The position numbers and the translations under genes were made by a program. The notes beneath the pieces are model-generated. The model was given only the letters and a program-made list of their open reading frames with translations. It had not been told where the DNA came from and ran no database searches. Shown piece after piece: positions 63,601 to 64,000 of a DNA stretch of 64,000 nucleotides (positions are counted from its first letter, which is position 1; every line of letters starts with the position of its first letter). The stretch spans positions 4,216,001 to 4,280,000 of the forward strand of contig OZ244980.1 of assembly GCA_965223035.1 (NCBI GenBank). Reading direction: 5' to 3'. This DNA comes from CAMDPA01 sp965223035 (GTDB taxonomy: Bacteria; Pseudomonadota; Alphaproteobacteria; Rhizobiales; Hyphomicrobiaceae).

Positions 63601-64000
63601 TGCTCACCCGCCAGACCGCTTGCTCCTGACCGGTGTCTAAAATCAGGGTGGCGTTGCGTAAGCCAACCCCGTTGAGAAACGCTGCAGCGCCACTGCCGCG
63701 GCGCGCCTGTCCGACAAGATCGACAATCGTCTTTGCGAGCGCAACTTCGCGCGCGGCGTCGACCGGATGGCCGCGACCACTGGCGGGGTGGGGCTGCAAC
63801 TGCGGTCCAGCTGGCTTGTGCCGCCACCCAAATTGACCGGTCGGTTGAGCGTTTGGCGGCCGCTGACCTCCGCCATCCGGGAGCGAAAGAACCAGGCCTT
63901 GATCCCGCGAATACAAGAGCTGCAGCGTTGGTTCCACCAACACGATTCTGGCCGGTGCAATGAGCCCGGCCATCAGCGCGTCGACATTGAGCCGGACTGC
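60641..64000 (-). CDS. Large AsmA/DUF3971 (YhdP-like) protein, 5' end outside the window
   Basis: The frame is open to the window edge; about 1119 residues are visible and the start is upstream. Features are beta-rich repeats typical of the DUF3971/AsmA (TamB-like) superfamily, such as FLNGVGLRNATLILDTGQEQ, LSVVAENNDAAESVLVRARLAD and a C-terminal LGGTYVPIQGLNSAIGSFPI and GVFGVTFAIKGSMARPQVLINP. The family spans the periplasm and helps lipid transport or outer-membrane integrity. The C-terminal Arg/Pro-rich tail is low complexity. The last codons and the stop fall in repeat B6, so the natural C-terminus may have been replaced. Confidence 0.85.
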   Translation of the reverse strand, partial: AVRLNVDALMAGLIAPARIVLVEPTLQLLYSRDQGLVLSLPDGGGQRPPNAQPTGQFGWRHKPAGPQLQPHPASGRGHPVDAAREVALAKTIVDLVGQARRGSGAAAFLNGVGLRNATLILDTGQEQAVWRVSNAEFVLEHGRDGSVLSGEARFATTGGRWRLSVVAENNDAAESVLVRARLADLIPRTIAATVPQLGALSVLDFPVSGTGAMELSRSSGELIGARFEVQVGAGAIMPGWPGAGRMPIDGGRLLLHYARGSRRISLEPSTLRSGQSWATLRGAITIPALSDAPWEVSIEATDGAMAAPRMGVDAQPIETFSLRGQYSSMGFKIERAQLKVAGGEVDLKGLVRGRAPSGQAVVSGTLSAMSSQAAKLIWPAALAPETRLWTAKQIRSGRILSGEFSIRFLPSGPADDGGAGRVNVHTTIAIEAADIALDPWPGLPVVDIPRMAIKIDGDNLAVTAPRAVIEPSTRRKLVLSDVSLSSDEVSKPDAWGQLTFRGKGAVAAALAIVNPPSSDEPVIEIPGIRPGGNVDAQLQIELPLGSAMSDQQPKVAGKIKVTRGRSDNVFGRHDVRDANLNFDVSEHSVEGGGEFLISGVRAKIAFHRQLGAEDVDQPPLRITTRLTQSDRARLGIPVNAFVRGTVPVAISLPVAEFEAPTHVRVDLSDAELLLEGFAWRKPAGRSASLQFDVVRAADRTLELRKLTLVGSDIALSGSMSFDPKNQLRSFNFPNFSLHVVSRLSISGLLRSDKIWQLKLNGATFVARDLFRSMFSVGRLKGTSSDAARDGNDFDLQADIENVLGFHDLSLRGVRLAMKMRRGQLTSLAAKGRLAGPDKAVGRRLEVGVERTKQYGRRLVAVSEDAGTVFRLVGFYPSMQGGNMQLVVYLDGRGDVEKTGLLSVRRFNILGDPVEEASAGAAFQPYHRRADGRRTRSRGRMVRPRLPFDSMRAPFLIGHGQFVLDNADLRGPVLGVVLKGKADFQTRTVDLGGTYVPIQGLNSAIGSFPILGQILAGPRGEGVFGVTFAIKGSMARPQVLINPVSVGLPGILREMMPMTNPMPRVTPRAAPPAGDRGGAGQLRSRRAPGTRRDRSSTSKLRANPSGRPREGGWSSQVNQP

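Noticed and set aside
1..64000. CRISPR array, phage integrase, plasmid origin or toxin-antitoxin pair
   Set aside because: No regularly spaced direct repeats, integrase motifs, replication initiators or paired small toxin-antitoxin genes were seen; the only repeats are the A and B families and short tandem tracts.

Overview
The window looks like a chromosomal segment of an alphaproteobacterium, most probably in the order Hyphomicrobiales. This rests on a suf cluster of the iscR / NifS-type desulfurase / sufB / sufC / sufD / sufS / DUF59 / sufA type, anmK and tyrS close to that cluster, an SbmA/BacA-type peptide transporter, and many GTG and TTG starts. The species cannot be named from sequence alone. 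About 55 protein genes, one tRNA-Phe, one clear and one probable decayed gene, and two families of dispersed palindromic repeats were found.

Layout. 0.1-7.7 kb: a scrap of a type I secretion ABC transporter, a PhoD-like phosphatase, then an IclR regulator divergent from a Rieske oxygenase, a glutamine-synthetase-like ligase, a small secreted protein and an M20 amidohydrolase. The divergent gap carries a symmetric operator array. 7.7-15.3 kb: small genes in long poorly coding gaps (two small zinc-ribbon or membrane-protein types, the membrane type duplicated), a glycine-zipper protein, an MHS-type transporter, a GNAT acetyltransferase and a cupin. 15.6-25.7 kb: a DegP protease, a second zinc-ribbon paralogue behind two similar palindromes, the cyoABCD quinol oxidase operon, a frameshifted patatin pseudogene, a membrane-anchored protein and a DUF3096 peptide. 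25.7-36.4 kb: SbmA, DUF389, secreted and helical unknowns, an acyl-CoA ligase and a P-type proton ATPase. 36.4-41.7 kb: a DegP/DegQ-like protein lacking the catalytic Asp, then a DUF3302 / HlyD / outer-membrane-factor export unit. 41.8-48 kb: an MHS transporter, tRNA-Phe, a methyltransferase, a DEAD-box helicase, TfoX-N and DUF924 proteins. 48.4-56.7 kb: the complete minus-strand suf operon, including an extra small coiled-coil gene between sufB and sufC. 57-64 kb: an alpha/beta hydrolase, anmK, tyrS and the 3' part of a large AsmA/DUF3971 protein that runs off the window.

How the genes work together. The IclR-controlled cluster has the three activities expected for gamma-glutamylation, oxygenation and amide hydrolysis of an amine-type substrate, although the substrate and the electron-transfer partner are not visible. 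The suf operon encodes Fe-S assembly under an IscR with the C-C-C-H ligand set, and two cysteine desulfurases supply sulfur. CyoABCD and the proton ATPase both act on the proton gradient. The DUF3302/HlyD/OMF genes look like an exporter without a conventional pump.

Non-coding structure. Repeat family A (a long hairpin with arms ending near GATCTAG) and family B (about 55-135 bp, GC-rich) occur only between genes or touching stop codons, and four copies lie in convergent gaps. Function assignments are by motif recognition and memory of families; no database search was possible.
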